From contig JAPUGB010000124.1 of assembly GCA_027293165.1 (NCBI GenBank), positions 1 to 43,335 on the forward strand: a DNA stretch of 43,335 nucleotides, written 5' to 3'. Within the stretch, counting starts at the first letter, position 1; every line of letters starts with the position of its first letter. Origin of the DNA: Gammaproteobacteria bacterium. Its GTDB lineage: Bacteria; Pseudomonadota; Gammaproteobacteria; Steroidobacterales; GCA-2729495. The position numbers and the translations under genes were made by a program. This document shows, one piece after another, positions 17,920-26,292 of the stretch. The notes beneath the pieces were generated by a model. The model had not been told where the DNA came from. It did no database searches and saw nothing but the letters and a program-made list of their open reading frames with translations.

Positions 17920-19307
17920 ACGAAATCTTCTCAGTTGGCGCGGCTGAACTGACCATCAAGATCAGCTACTTCGTGGCAGCCGTGCTGTTCATTATCGGGC
18001 TTAAGCGCATGAGTTCACCGGTCACCGCCCGCGGCGGGATCGTCTGGGCTGGCGTCGGCATGGTCGTGGCGACACTGATCACATTCCTGCACCCGGGAAT
18101 GCAGAACTATGGGCTCATGACCACTGCGATTTTCGTCGGCGGGATGATGGCATGGTTCACAGGAAGGCGCCTGGCCATGGCCGACATGCCGCAAATGCTC
18201 GCGTTGTACAACGGCATGGGCGGTGGCGCAGCCGCGGCTATCGCCGCGATCGAGCTACTGAATGACACCGCGCATTCGCCGACATTCATGGTACTCGCCG
18301 TGCTGGGCGGACTGATCGGTTCGATCTCGTTTACGGGAAGCCTGATTGCCTTCGGCAAATTACAGGGACTGATACGCCGATCGGTGCGCTTCCGTGGACA
18401 GAACCTGGTGAATCTGGGCATTCTCGTCCTGGCGGTTTTCCTTGGCGGGATCCTGGCTCTGGGTGCTACTAGCGACCCCTCGACGGTTTTGCAGTTCTTT
18501 CTTGTAGCGTTGATTCTCGGTGTCACGATGACCCTTCCAATCGGCGGGGCCGATATGCCGGTCGTCATATCGCTCTACAACGCACTGACCGGACTCGCCG
18601 TAGCGTTTGAAGGGTTTGTGCTCGGCAACGAAGCGATGATTATTGCCGGCATCGTTGTAGGGGCTGCGGGTACCTTGCTGACTCAGTTAATGGCCAAAGC
18701 GATGAACCGTTCGCTGGTGAACGTGCTGTTCAGCGGCTTTGGCGAAACAGCTGCCGCGGGTTCAGAAACGACCGGCAGCCTGAAGCCGATTGAGGCGACC
18801 GACGCGGGCATCATGATGGCATTTGCAGACAAGGTCCTGATCGTGCCGGGCTACGGCATGGCAGTTGCCCACGCGCAACACAAAGTTTGGGAACTGTGCC
18901 AGTTGTTGCTGGATCGCGGCGTTGCGGTCAAATTCGCGATACACCCGGTTGCGGGAAGAATGCCTGGCCACATGAATGTGCTGCTCGCCGAAGCAGGCGT
19001 TCCCTACGATCTGATTTACGACGAAGACGAGATCAATGCCGAATTTGACAGCGCCGATGTGGCGCTGATCATTGGCGCTAATGATGTTGTCAATCCGGTC
19101 GCGCGCTCTGATCCGTCCAGTCCCATCTACGGCATGCCAATTCTGAATGCCGATAAAGCGCAGAATGCAATTGTGATCAAGCGGGGCCAGGGAGCCGGTT
19201 TCTCAGGCATCGACAACGCCCTGTTTTACCTCGACAACACGCGCATGCTGTACGGGGATGGTCAGGCGATGGCGGCCGCTCTGATTCAGGCAATCAAGGA
19301 GCTATAG
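17916..19307 (+). CDS. pntB: NAD(P)(+) transhydrogenase subunit beta
   Basis: A 463-residue protein. About nine membrane helices fill residues 1-270 (domain II), followed by the soluble NADP(H)-binding domain III with VPGYGMAVAHAQHKVWEL, HPVAGRMPGHMNVLLAEAGVPYD, IIGANDVVNPVAR and IKRGQGAGFSGIDN, all family hallmarks. The complex at the inner membrane uses the proton gradient to make NADPH from NADH. The stop is 29 bases from the convergent DUF3106 gene, with no clear hairpin between. Confidence 0.97.
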   Translation: MNEIFSVGAAELTIKISYFVAAVLFIIGLKRMSSPVTARGGIVWAGVGMVVATLITFLHPGMQNYGLMTTAIFVGGMMAWFTGRRLAMADMPQMLALYNGMGGGAAAAIAAIELLNDTAHSPTFMVLAVLGGLIGSISFTGSLIAFGKLQGLIRRSVRFRGQNLVNLGILVLAVFLGGILALGATSDPSTVLQFFLVALILGVTMTLPIGGADMPVVISLYNALTGLAVAFEGFVLGNEAMIIAGIVVGAAGTLLTQLMAKAMNRSLVNVLFSGFGETAAAGSETTGSLKPIEATDAGIMMAFADKVLIVPGYGMAVAHAQHKVWELCQLLLDRGVAVKFAIHPVAGRMPGHMNVLLAEAGVPYDLIYDEDEINAEFDSADVALIIGANDVVNPVARSDPSSPIYGMPILNADKAQNAIVIKRGQGAGFSGIDNALFYLDNTRMLYGDGQAMAAALIQAIKEL

Positions 19308-19336
19308 CAAGCGTTCAGCGAGGTCGGCGGCCTGGA

Positions 19337-19954
19337 TTAATCGCTGTCGCGCTGAGTACGACCATTACCGTTACCGCTGCGGCCCTGGTTGGCGCCTTCC
19401 CGCAGCCGTCGTTGCATTTGCTGGCGCTGTTGCGGCGTCATTTGTTGCAAAGCGTCCATTCGCTGCCGGCGCTTCTCCGGAGAGAGTTGCCGCCAGGCTT
19501 CCATGCGCCGCTGCAGTTGTTGGCGTTGATTCGGTGACAGATCACCCCAGCCGTCGCGAATTTGCTCCTGGTGCTCTGGCGAAAGCTTACGGAAACGCTG
19601 GAAATTCTCCCGGGCCCGGCGCTGATCCTCCGGCTGCATTTCACGATACACCTGATATTGCTGGCGGACGTGTGCGCGTTGTTCCGGTGAAAACTGCTCC
19701 CAACGTCTAAATCGTGCCTGTGCCTGACCTTTCTGATCAGGCGACATCCGTGACCAGCGCTCTGCTCCTTGCGCCAACCGCTTCTGCCGCTGTGTGTCCA
19801 GCTGACTCCATTCTTCCTCGAATCCCGTCAACACCTGCTGCTGTTCGACGGTCAAATCCCTCCACTTCAGCGCCTCTTGCTGGGCGTGGGCTGCCGAAAC
19901 CGGCAACCAGACGGCCAGTACCACGATGACGCTGTGTGTGCTGAACCTATTCAT
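19337..19954 (-). CDS. DUF3106 family exported repeat protein
   Basis: From the ATG at 19954 the product is 205 residues with a signal peptide (MNRFSTHSVIVVLAVWLPVS, cleavage likely after AHA). The mature protein is almost all charged and Gln-rich helix built of repeats that restart at an SPxQ-type cap: SPDQ, SPEQ, QPED, SPEH, SPNQ, SPEK, TPQQ, at intervals of 18, 18, 18, 15, 18 and 15 residues. A Gly/Asn/Arg-rich tail ends it. It belongs to DUF3106 and recalls the LTxxQ repeats of periplasmic CpxP/Spy proteins. Function is unknown; a periplasmic sensor or chaperone role is inference. Its start overlaps the stop of the small upstream gene by eight bases, so it is part of the ECF sigma operon. 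Confidence 0.85.
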   Translation of the reverse strand: MNRFSTHSVIVVLAVWLPVSAAHAQQEALKWRDLTVEQQQVLTGFEEEWSQLDTQRQKRLAQGAERWSRMSPDQKGQAQARFRRWEQFSPEQRAHVRQQYQVYREMQPEDQRRARENFQRFRKLSPEHQEQIRDGWGDLSPNQRQQLQRRMEAWRQLSPEKRRQRMDALQQMTPQQRQQMQRRLREGANQGRSGNGNGRTQRDSD

Positions 19955-20183
19955 AATCCGATCCCACATCGCGGTTGGCCGACCGCTCAACTTCGAGTTG
20001 GCCATCGGTGTCGCCACCTTCGCTCACAATGTCCACAAACAATTCCCATTGGTCATCGTCTTCCCACGTGCCAAGAAATTCCAGTAAATCCGCGCCCGGT
20101 TGTTCTGGTTCATCAGCAGCGACGGTCGTTGCAAATGCCCCGCACAACAGCGCTCCGAGCAATGTTTCACGCAGAATACCCAT
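19947..20183 (-). CDS. Small acidic exported protein in ECF sigma operon
   Basis: A 78-residue product. A signal peptide (ILRETLLGALLCGAFATTVA, cleavage likely after AA) is followed by a very acidic mature part of about 55 residues with LLEFLGTWEDDDQWELF at its core. Small proteins with a LLEFLGxWE core beside sigma factor genes are familiar in gammaproteobacteria, but I know of no assigned function. It starts 28 bases after the DUF3619-like gene stop and overlaps the DUF3106 start, so it is translated from the same message. Confidence 0.75.
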   Translation of the reverse strand: MGILRETLLGALLCGAFATTVAADEPEQPGADLLEFLGTWEDDDQWELFVDIVSEGGDTDGQLEVERSANRDVGSDYE

Positions 20184-20211
20184 CGTCGTGCGCTATCCGA
20201 CGAGCGGACCG

Positions 20212-20661
20212 TTAACCGGTCGACTCCAACTCGGCTTCCAACTGTTCCGGGGTCAATTCGGCATCCATCCACAAGTAGAACTCCAGCTCCTCAATCATTT
20301 CCAAGCTCTCATCCGCCAGCAACATGTCCAGGTCTAACAGCTCACCAGGATCCGTCGGCGCAACCGTGGTCTGCCGGGAATTCGTTTCCCTTCCGGTCGG
20401 CAAACCGACACCAAACCAAAGCCCTGCGACCAGCAGCGCGACCATTGCGGCGCCAAACGCGGGAACCCACTGATCAGCGATCCAGAGCCGTATCCGGCTG
20501 TGCTCACGTAATTCCAGCAACGCTTTTTGCCGGGTCCTGTTCAGTCGCGACCGCGTGCTGGCATCCAGCGCTTGGGCACCATCGCGCAGCATGCGGCCAG
20601 CCTGCTCGACAAAGGCCTCATCTGCAGCCGACATTGGTTGATCGATTCGTTTCACGGCCAT
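20212..20661 (-). CDS. DUF3619-like single-pass membrane protein, probable anti-sigma partner
   Basis: A 149-residue product with a cytoplasmic N-terminal half of about 65 residues (helical: EAFVEQAGRMLRDGAQALD, then STRSRLNRTRQKALLELRE). One membrane helix follows at about 71-90 (FGAAMVALLVAGLWFGVGLP), then a strongly acidic outer part ending DAELTPEQLEAELESTG. This layout and the overlap of its start with the sigma gene stop (ten bases) fit an anti-sigma factor. It has no zinc-binding HxxxCxxC motif. The family label is from memory; anti-sigma function is inferred from context. Confidence 0.75.
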   Translation of the reverse strand: MAVKRIDQPMSAADEAFVEQAGRMLRDGAQALDASTRSRLNRTRQKALLELREHSRIRLWIADQWVPAFGAAMVALLVAGLWFGVGLPTGRETNSRQTTVAPTDPGELLDLDMLLADESLEMIEELEFYLWMDAELTPEQLEAELESTG

Positions 20662-21176
20662 TGTTCACCCAATACTGACCGCAGCCGATGTACGGCCCGC
20701 GACAAGTGCGTCTTCACGCTACCCTGCGAACAACCCATGATATGTGCGGTGTCAGCAACATCCAGGCCCTCGACAGTGCGCAGCAGAAAAGCCTGTTGCT
20801 GGCGTCCCGGCAACGCCTCGACAGCTGCTTCCAGCGCTGACATAGTCTGTTGGGTTTCGACCCGATGCTCGGGTTCGAATGACTCGTGCGCGGGAGCGGC
20901 AGCAACCGGATCGAAATCGTCTTCGTCGGGCTGGCCCCGCGGCAGCCATGCGATCACGCGGTTTTTTACGGTCTGCCGTCGTTGCTGATCCACAATCCGG
21001 TTGCGGAGGATGCGATAAAACAACGGCCGCCATTCAGCGGGTGGCCGGGTCGCATAGCGCCGCACCAGTTTAATCATTGCATCCTGCACGATGTCCAAAG
21101 CCTCATCCGCATCGCCAATAGCGATCCTGGCAATGTGAAACGCCCGGCGTTCAACCTCGGCGAGAAACGCTTCCAT
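20652..21176 (-). CDS. ECF-type RNA polymerase sigma factor
   Basis: From the ATG at 21176 the product is 174 residues. Region 2 covers about 10-75 (IGDADEALDIVQDAMIKLVRR, LFYRILRNRIVDQQRR), followed by an acidic linker rich in Asp/Glu/Pro. Region 4 covers about 115-170 (LEAAVEALPGRQQQAFLLRT, CSQGSVKTHLSRAVHRLR). It would direct RNA polymerase to a small regulon. The frame is open to 21278. GGGAGGAGG lies about 20 bases before the ATG, leaving the start a little uncertain; a non-ATG start nearer that site is possible. It heads a four-gene overlapping operon. Confidence 0.92.
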   Translation of the reverse strand: MEAFLAEVERRAFHIARIAIGDADEALDIVQDAMIKLVRRYATRPPAEWRPLFYRILRNRIVDQQRRQTVKNRVIAWLPRGQPDEDDFDPVAAAPAHESFEPEHRVETQQTMSALEAAVEALPGRQQQAFLLRTVEGLDVADTAHIMGCSQGSVKTHLSRAVHRLRSVLGEQWP

Positions 21177-21323
21177 AGAATCACTGTCGTGCAGAGCCTC
21201 CTCCCGTTGCCTGGCAGATCCGCCCGACCGCCAATATAGACTTACTGCCGTCAACCTCGCACCTCGAATAGCGTACATCGGACGATTCCAGCAGCAACCG
21301 TCGCTCCGACCTTAGCCGCCCCT

Positions 21324-21358
21324 TTGCCCGTGCACACAAGCAGCTTTTGCACGGGCAA
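21324..21358. repeat. Perfect 11-bp inverted repeat
   Basis: TTGCCCGTGCA at 21324-21334 and its exact reverse complement at 21348-21358 flank a 13-base loop. No T-run follows on either strand, so it is not a standard terminator. A protein-binding dyad or an RNA hairpin in the leader of the ECF operon is possible. Confidence 0.8.
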
Positions 21359-21385
21359 TCAGGCAATATAACGATCCGGCATGCT

Positions 21386-21623
21386 TGTGGTTGACACGGT
21401 CCAAGCCCCTGTCCGGACTTATACACAATGCGTCGGTCCGCTTACTGGGTTACGGGGTACTGCGGCAAGACCGCTTTACAGAGTCACAGCAAGCCATTGA
21501 TTTATATAGATAACCTCGCTCCGATCAATTTTTGCGCAAGTTGAAGGAGTTATTGCAGTCTTGCGGTTCCAGCGTCCTTTGCCCCAAAAAATCCACAGAG
21601 TTATCCACAGTATTTGTGGACAA
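21386..21623. promoter_or_regulatory. Cluster of DnaA-box-like sites (oriC-like or priA control region)
   Basis: Five nonamers related to the DnaA box TTATCCACA are present. They are TGTGGTTGA at 21386-21394 (minus, 7/9), TTATACACA at 21419-21427 (plus, 8/9, identical to E. coli oriC box R2), AAATCCACA at 21589-21597 (plus, 7/9), TTATCCACA at 21601-21609 (plus, perfect) and TGTGGACAA at 21615-21623 (minus, 8/9). An AT-rich stretch (about 21498-21537) lies between them. The sites are seen directly; an origin, a DnaA-titration site or DnaA control of priA are inferences. Neither dnaA, dnaN nor mnmG is nearby, which argues against the main oriC. Confidence 0.5.
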
Positions 21624-21664
21624 CTGCCGGTCCGCGGTGCAGGCGGGTCAGCGATGGCGGCTCG

Positions 21665-23857
21665 GTGAACAGGGATTCCATAATTAAGGTCGCGCTGAGC
21701 ACGCCGGTTTCACACCTTTTCGATTACCTACCCGCCGGTGACATAGTTCCGCGCCCCGGACAGCGCGTGCGCGTCCCGTTCGGCAACTCGCAACGCACCG
21801 GGGTCGTTGCCGCAGTCACGCAATCCACGACACTTCCACGAACCCGGCTGCGTCGGGCGCTTGAGATTCTCGATGACCAGCCGTTACTGGACGCCGAGCT
21901 TATGGGCTTGTTGGAGTGGAGCGCCAACTACTACCTACACCCGCCCGGTGAGGTCATTGCTGCCGCGCTGCCAGCGGTGTTGAGACGTGGTGGGCAAGCC
22001 GTGCTGAAAAAGGACATTCGCTGGCGGGTCACCGCCGGAGGCCGTGATGCAGACCTGGAAAGGCTGGCCTCAAGCGCACCAATCCAAGCGAAAGTTTTGC
22101 GCGCCGTTGCCACAGCTCCGGCGGGATTGACATCGAGCGAAATGCGCCGCCATACAACTGGCTGGCAGCGGATCGCCACGGCACTGGAACGCAAGGGCTG
22201 GTTGATCCAGGAGGAGGGTCTGCCGGAGGAATCCCGCGAGGCGGCGCTCGAGGCGGGGCCGCGATTGAATGCAGCACAGGCCGCGGCCCTGGACGAAGTG
22301 CAGGATCAGGGTTTCCGAGCTTACCTGCTTGAGGGCGTTACTGGCAGTGGCAAAACCGAAGTGTACCTGGGCCTGATTCAGCGACAGATAAGCGCGGGTC
22401 GCCAAGTTCTGGTGCTGGTACCGGAGATCGGGCTTACGCCGCAACTGGTGGACCGCTTCCGTCGCCGGGTTGATGCACCTGTCGTTGTCATGCACTCCGG
22501 ACTCAGTGACGGGCAGCGTCTGAAAGCGTGGCTGGATTCACGCCATGGCCATGCCAAGGTCGTGGTCGGAACCCGTTCCGCAATATTCGCTCCGTTCACC
22601 CAACTCGGGATGATCATCGTCGATGAAGAGCATGATCTCTCTTATAAACAGCAGGAGGGGTTCCGTTACTCGGCCCGTGATCTCGCTGTGGTCCGCGCAC
22701 GGCGCGCGGAAATCCCCGTGGTACTTGGATCGGCGACACCGTCTTTTGAAAGCGTCGCAAACACTCTCGCAAAACGCTACACGCGCCTCGAACTGCCGCG
22801 CCGGGCTGGTATGGCACGCCCACCAACCATCCGGCTAATCGACCTGCGTGTTCAACCGGCGCACGATGGCCTGACCGAGCCGTTGATCACAGCGATGCAA
22901 CATCACCTGGACAGAGACGGCCAGGTGCTTTTGTTTCTCAATCGAAGGGGGTATGCCCCCACAATGATGTGTCCGGGTTGCGGCCGGGTCATCGAGTGTG
23001 ACCGCTGCGACGCCCGCATGGTGCTGCACCGCCGGCCTTCGATTCTCGCCTGCCACCACTGCGGCACCGAACGCGCCGCTCCAGACCTTTGCCCCGACTG
23101 CGACCATCTGCTGCATCCGGTTGGACAGGGAACCGAACGGATAGAAGCCGCAGTGGAGCGACTGTTTCCAGAACAATCGCTGATACGCATCGATCGCGAT
23201 ACGACGCGACGACGGGGAGAAATCGAGCGGCGGCTCCAGAGCATCAGGTCAGGCGAATCGCGCATACTGCTCGGCACACAGATGCTGACCAAAGGTCATG
23301 ACTTTCCCGGCGTCACGCTGGTCGGGATCATCGATGCCGACCACGGATTATTCGGCACCGACTTCAGAAGCAGCGAACGGCTCGCGCAGACGATTATTCA
23401 AGTCGCTGGACGAGCCGGCCGCGGGGAACGGCCCGGCGAAGTGTATTTGCAAACGCTATACCCCGATCATCCGTTGCTCAATACTCTTCTGCGGCACGGC
23501 TACGGCCGGTTCGCGTTAGAAGCGCTCAGGGAACGAGAAACTACTGCTTGGCCACCGTACAGCCATCTCGCATTGCTGCGTGCAGAGTGTGCTCATCGTG
23601 GTCCGCTGTTCGAATTTCTCGCCCAGGCCCGAGGCTGCGCGGAGCGCCACGCAAACAACAGCATTCAAATGCTTGGCCCGGCAAGTTCCCCGATGGAACG
23701 GCGTTCCGGCCGATACCGGGCACAGCTGTTGCTACAGAGTATGCATCGCAGGGAATTGCAGGTTTTTCTGAAGAATTGGCGCGCCGATCTGTCGAACCTG
23801 CCATCCCGCCGCAAGACACGCTGGTCTCTGGATATCGATCCAGTCGAGCTGTTCTGA
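21665..23857 (+). CDS. priA: Primosomal protein N' (replication restart helicase PriA)
   Basis: A 730-residue superfamily-2 helicase from the GTG at 21665; the frame opens with a TTG at 21614, but homology begins at KVALSTPVSHLFDYLP. The N-terminal 3'-DNA-end-binding domain is followed by Walker A GVTGSGKTEVYL (about 224-235) and the DEEH box in IIVDEEHDLSYKQQEG. The zinc-binding cysteine pairs are CPGCGRVIECDRCD and CHHCGTERAAPDLCPDCDH, and the helicase motif V/VI region is GTQMLTKGHDFPGV to QVAGRAGRGERPG. It loads the replicative helicase at stalled forks. It is followed by argS after 51 bases. DnaA-box-like sites lie immediately upstream. Confidence 0.97.
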   Translation: MNRDSIIKVALSTPVSHLFDYLPAGDIVPRPGQRVRVPFGNSQRTGVVAAVTQSTTLPRTRLRRALEILDDQPLLDAELMGLLEWSANYYLHPPGEVIAAALPAVLRRGGQAVLKKDIRWRVTAGGRDADLERLASSAPIQAKVLRAVATAPAGLTSSEMRRHTTGWQRIATALERKGWLIQEEGLPEESREAALEAGPRLNAAQAAALDEVQDQGFRAYLLEGVTGSGKTEVYLGLIQRQISAGRQVLVLVPEIGLTPQLVDRFRRRVDAPVVVMHSGLSDGQRLKAWLDSRHGHAKVVVGTRSAIFAPFTQLGMIIVDEEHDLSYKQQEGFRYSARDLAVVRARRAEIPVVLGSATPSFESVANTLAKRYTRLELPRRAGMARPPTIRLIDLRVQPAHDGLTEPLITAMQHHLDRDGQVLLFLNRRGYAPTMMCPGCGRVIECDRCDARMVLHRRPSILACHHCGTERAAPDLCPDCDHLLHPVGQGTERIEAAVERLFPEQSLIRIDRDTTRRRGEIERRLQSIRSGESRILLGTQMLTKGHDFPGVTLVGIIDADHGLFGTDFRSSERLAQTIIQVAGRAGRGERPGEVYLQTLYPDHPLLNTLLRHGYGRFALEALRERETTAWPPYSHLALLRAECAHRGPLFEFLAQARGCAERHANNSIQMLGPASSPMERRSGRYRAQLLLQSMHRRELQVFLKNWRADLSNLPSRRKTRWSLDIDPVELF

Positions 23858-23908
23858 AGCCATTACTGTAAGTCAGGTTAAACTGCGCCATTTCGCGGAC
23901 ACCCGACA

Positions 23909-25660
23909 TTGAAATATCAGGTTGTGAAGCTGATCGAGCAGGCGCTCGAGATATTTGCCGCCGATAACGCCGGCGCGATCGACGCAAGCACAGAGACGGA
24001 AGTCGAACGGACTCGTGATCCCCGACATGGGCACTACGCCAGCAATATTGCGATGCGCCTCGCAAAGCCCCTGGGGCAGCCGCCGCGGCAGGTGGCGGAG
24101 TCGATCATTGAAAGATTGCCGGAATCAGAACTGGTGGAATCGATCGAGATTGCCGGTCCCGGCTTCATAAATTTTCATCTGAGCAGCCAGGCATTTCATC
24201 GTGAACTCGGGGGTATCATCGACCGAGGCAGCCATTATGGGAGCAGTTCGCATGGAGCTGGCCATAAAGTCCTGCTTGAATACGTATCGGCGAATCCGAC
24301 CGGTCCTCTACACGTCGGCCATGGACGCCACGCCGCCTACGGCGACAGCGTTGCACGAATACTTAAAGCGACCGGCTTTGAGGTCCTGACCGAATATTAC
24401 GTCAACGACGCCGGCCGACAGATGGATATCCTGACTCTCAGTGTATGGCTTCGCATGCTCGAAGGCGCCGGTGCCGACATCCCATTTCCAAGCGGCGCCT
24501 ATCGTGGTCAGTATGTTCGGGAACTTGCATCCGACGCGACGGAATCGTTGGACCCATCCTCCACAGCGATTCCGGATGAACTGTTCCACGATTTGCCCAG
24601 TGACGACACGGACAGTGACGCACACCTGGACCAGCTCATTGAGCGTGCCCGCGCCTGTCTGGGCGAGACAGCGTTTCTGGCGATTCTCGATACAGCATTG
24701 CAATCAATACTTGCAGATATACGAGAGGATCTTGCGGAGTTTGGGGTCTGCCCGGACGAGTGGTTTTCGGAGCGAAGCCTCGATGACCGTCAATCCATTC
24801 ATAAAGCTCTCAAACTGCTCAAGAAAGGCGGCATGACCTACGAGCGCGACGGTGCTGTCTGGTTCCGAGCGACGAATTTCGGTGACGAAAAAGACCGCGT
24901 GGTCGTGCGTGAGAATGGCCGGACAACCTATTTTGCATCGGACATAGCCTATCACCTGCACAAGCGCGAGCGCGGCTTCGAGACATTGATCGACGTGCTC
25001 GGCGCCGATCACCATGGCTATGTAGCCCGAGTCAGGGCCGGCCTCGAGGCGATGGGAGAGCCTCGGGAATCGCTGGAGGTTCAGTTGGTTCAGTTTGTCG
25101 TGCTGTATCGCGGCGGCAGGAAAGTACAGATGTCGACACGATCGGGTGATTTTGTCACGTTGCGCCAGCTTCGTGACGAAGTTGGCAACGATGCCGCGCG
25201 CCTGTTCTTTGTGTTGCGCTCCAATGAACAACATCTCGATTTTGACCTTGACCTGGCCAAAGCCCGGTCGAATGAAAACCCCGTGTATTACATTCAGTAT
25301 GCCCACGCGCGGGTGTGCAGCGTGCTGCGTGAACTCGAGGTCCGTGGTTACACTTGGGATAGCGGCGTCGCACAAGACAGCCTCGACCGACTCACCGAGG
25401 ACCAGGAACGGACGCTGATGCAGCAGCTAACGCGCTTCCCGGAAACTCTTGACGCAGCTTCCCGCCAGAGAGCCCCTCAACACGTTGCACATTATCTTCG
25501 CGAGGTCGCGCAGAACTTTCACATGTACTACAACGCACACCGTTTTATCGTTGAAGACGGTGATCTGCGCAACGCACGCGTGATGCTTGCGCTGGCAACC
25601 CGACAGGTGCTACGGAATGGGTTGAGTTTGCTGGGCGTCGACGCACCCGAGTCGATGTAA
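23909..25660 (+). CDS. argS: Arginyl-tRNA synthetase
   Basis: At 583 residues this is a class-I synthetase of normal length. Visible are the N-terminal ArgRS domain (RHGHYASNIAMRLAKP), the HIGH motif in SANPTGPLHVGHGRHAAYGD, the GRQMDIL motif, the KMSKS-equivalent KVQMSTRSGDF and the DALR anticodon-binding domain at the C-terminus (YYNAHRFI). It charges tRNA-Arg in the cytoplasm. The start codon is TTG at 23909 (MKYQVVKLIEQAL), an unusual start for an essential gene. The SPOR gene follows after two bases. Confidence 0.97.
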   Translation: MKYQVVKLIEQALEIFAADNAGAIDASTETEVERTRDPRHGHYASNIAMRLAKPLGQPPRQVAESIIERLPESELVESIEIAGPGFINFHLSSQAFHRELGGIIDRGSHYGSSSHGAGHKVLLEYVSANPTGPLHVGHGRHAAYGDSVARILKATGFEVLTEYYVNDAGRQMDILTLSVWLRMLEGAGADIPFPSGAYRGQYVRELASDATESLDPSSTAIPDELFHDLPSDDTDSDAHLDQLIERARACLGETAFLAILDTALQSILADIREDLAEFGVCPDEWFSERSLDDRQSIHKALKLLKKGGMTYERDGAVWFRATNFGDEKDRVVVRENGRTTYFASDIAYHLHKRERGFETLIDVLGADHHGYVARVRAGLEAMGEPRESLEVQLVQFVVLYRGGRKVQMSTRSGDFVTLRQLRDEVGNDAARLFFVLRSNEQHLDFDLDLAKARSNENPVYYIQYAHARVCSVLRELEVRGYTWDSGVAQDSLDRLTEDQERTLMQQLTRFPETLDAASRQRAPQHVAHYLREVAQNFHMYYNAHRFIVEDGDLRNARVMLALATRQVLRNGLSLLGVDAPESM

Positions 25661-25662
25661 GC

Positions 25663-26256
25663 ATGACAAAACCCAAGACAAGAAGGATAAAAAAAAGAAC
25701 GAGACAGGCTGGCCGGAAAAAACGGCAACCGATGCCCGGATGGATCTGGCTACTGGTCGGACTCGGCATCGGGCTCGTGGTAGCAGGCGGAATTTATGTC
25801 AGCGATCGGCGGCCGCAGTCTACAGATGTGGATCGACCGGTGCCGGCAGTAGTCGAGTCGCAGGATACAGAGCAAAGCACCGTCAGCATGGAACCGGTTC
25901 CAGCCAGCCGATTCAGCTTCTACGAAATGCTGCCTAAGTTCGAAGTCGTCATACCTGAAGAAGACCTCAACGCAATGCCTGACAACCGCAGTGGAGCGGT
26001 GATAGTGCCAGGGGTATATGTATTACAGGCGGGCTCATTCTCCAGCTTCGCTGACGCCGACCGAATGAAGGCCGAGTTGGCTATGCTCGGGATCGTATCG
26101 CACATTCAGAAAGTTACCGTGGATGACAAGACTTATCATCGGGTTCGGGTCGGGCCCGTTGACCAGCTGGGCCAGTTGAACATGCTGAGAAAACAACTGC
26201 GCGACGCCAGGATCGAGGCTCTGGTCATACAGGTTGGAGAGTCACTGCCTCTGTGA
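25663..26256 (+). CDS. SPOR domain protein (FtsN-like)
   Basis: A 197-residue bitopic protein. The N-terminal 25 residues are extremely basic and cytoplasmic. A membrane helix follows at about 26-46 (GWIWLLVGLGIGLVVAGGIY), then a Pro/Ser-rich linker and a C-terminal SPOR domain at about 115-190 (VYVLQAGSFSSFADADRMKA to VGPVDQLGQLNMLRKQL). SPOR domains bind denuded glycan strands at the division septum. A gene of this type directly after argS is a common gammaproteobacterial arrangement, and the protein is usually annotated as FtsN or SPOR protein. It lacks nothing expected but is shorter than E. coli FtsN. Confidence 0.9.
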   Translation: MTKPKTRRIKKRTRQAGRKKRQPMPGWIWLLVGLGIGLVVAGGIYVSDRRPQSTDVDRPVPAVVESQDTEQSTVSMEPVPASRFSFYEMLPKFEVVIPEEDLNAMPDNRSGAVIVPGVYVLQAGSFSSFADADRMKAELAMLGIVSHIQKVTVDDKTYHRVRVGPVDQLGQLNMLRKQLRDARIEALVIQVGESLPL

Positions 26257-26292
26257 ACTCAGCTTGAGCGGCGTTATGAACGTCACACACTA

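Larger units (their letters stand above)
21177..21664. other. Long divergent spacer between ECF sigma operon and priA
   Basis: This 488-base spacer is the longest in the window. It contains a perfect 11-bp inverted repeat (21324-21358), five DnaA-box-like nonamers (21386-21623) and an AT-rich stretch around 21498-21537 with GAT triplets. I see no coding sequence or RNA gene. The promoters of both divergent operons must be here, but none is convincing. Confidence 0.6.

Noticed and set aside
20100-20678. 192-residue open frame on the plus strand across the ECF operon
   Set aside because: It is antisense to the DUF3619-like gene and the small exported protein gene, and its translation is Ser/Arg/Pro-rich without family features.
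24704-25375. 223-residue open frame on the minus strand
   Set aside because: Antisense to argS; no protein-like motifs.
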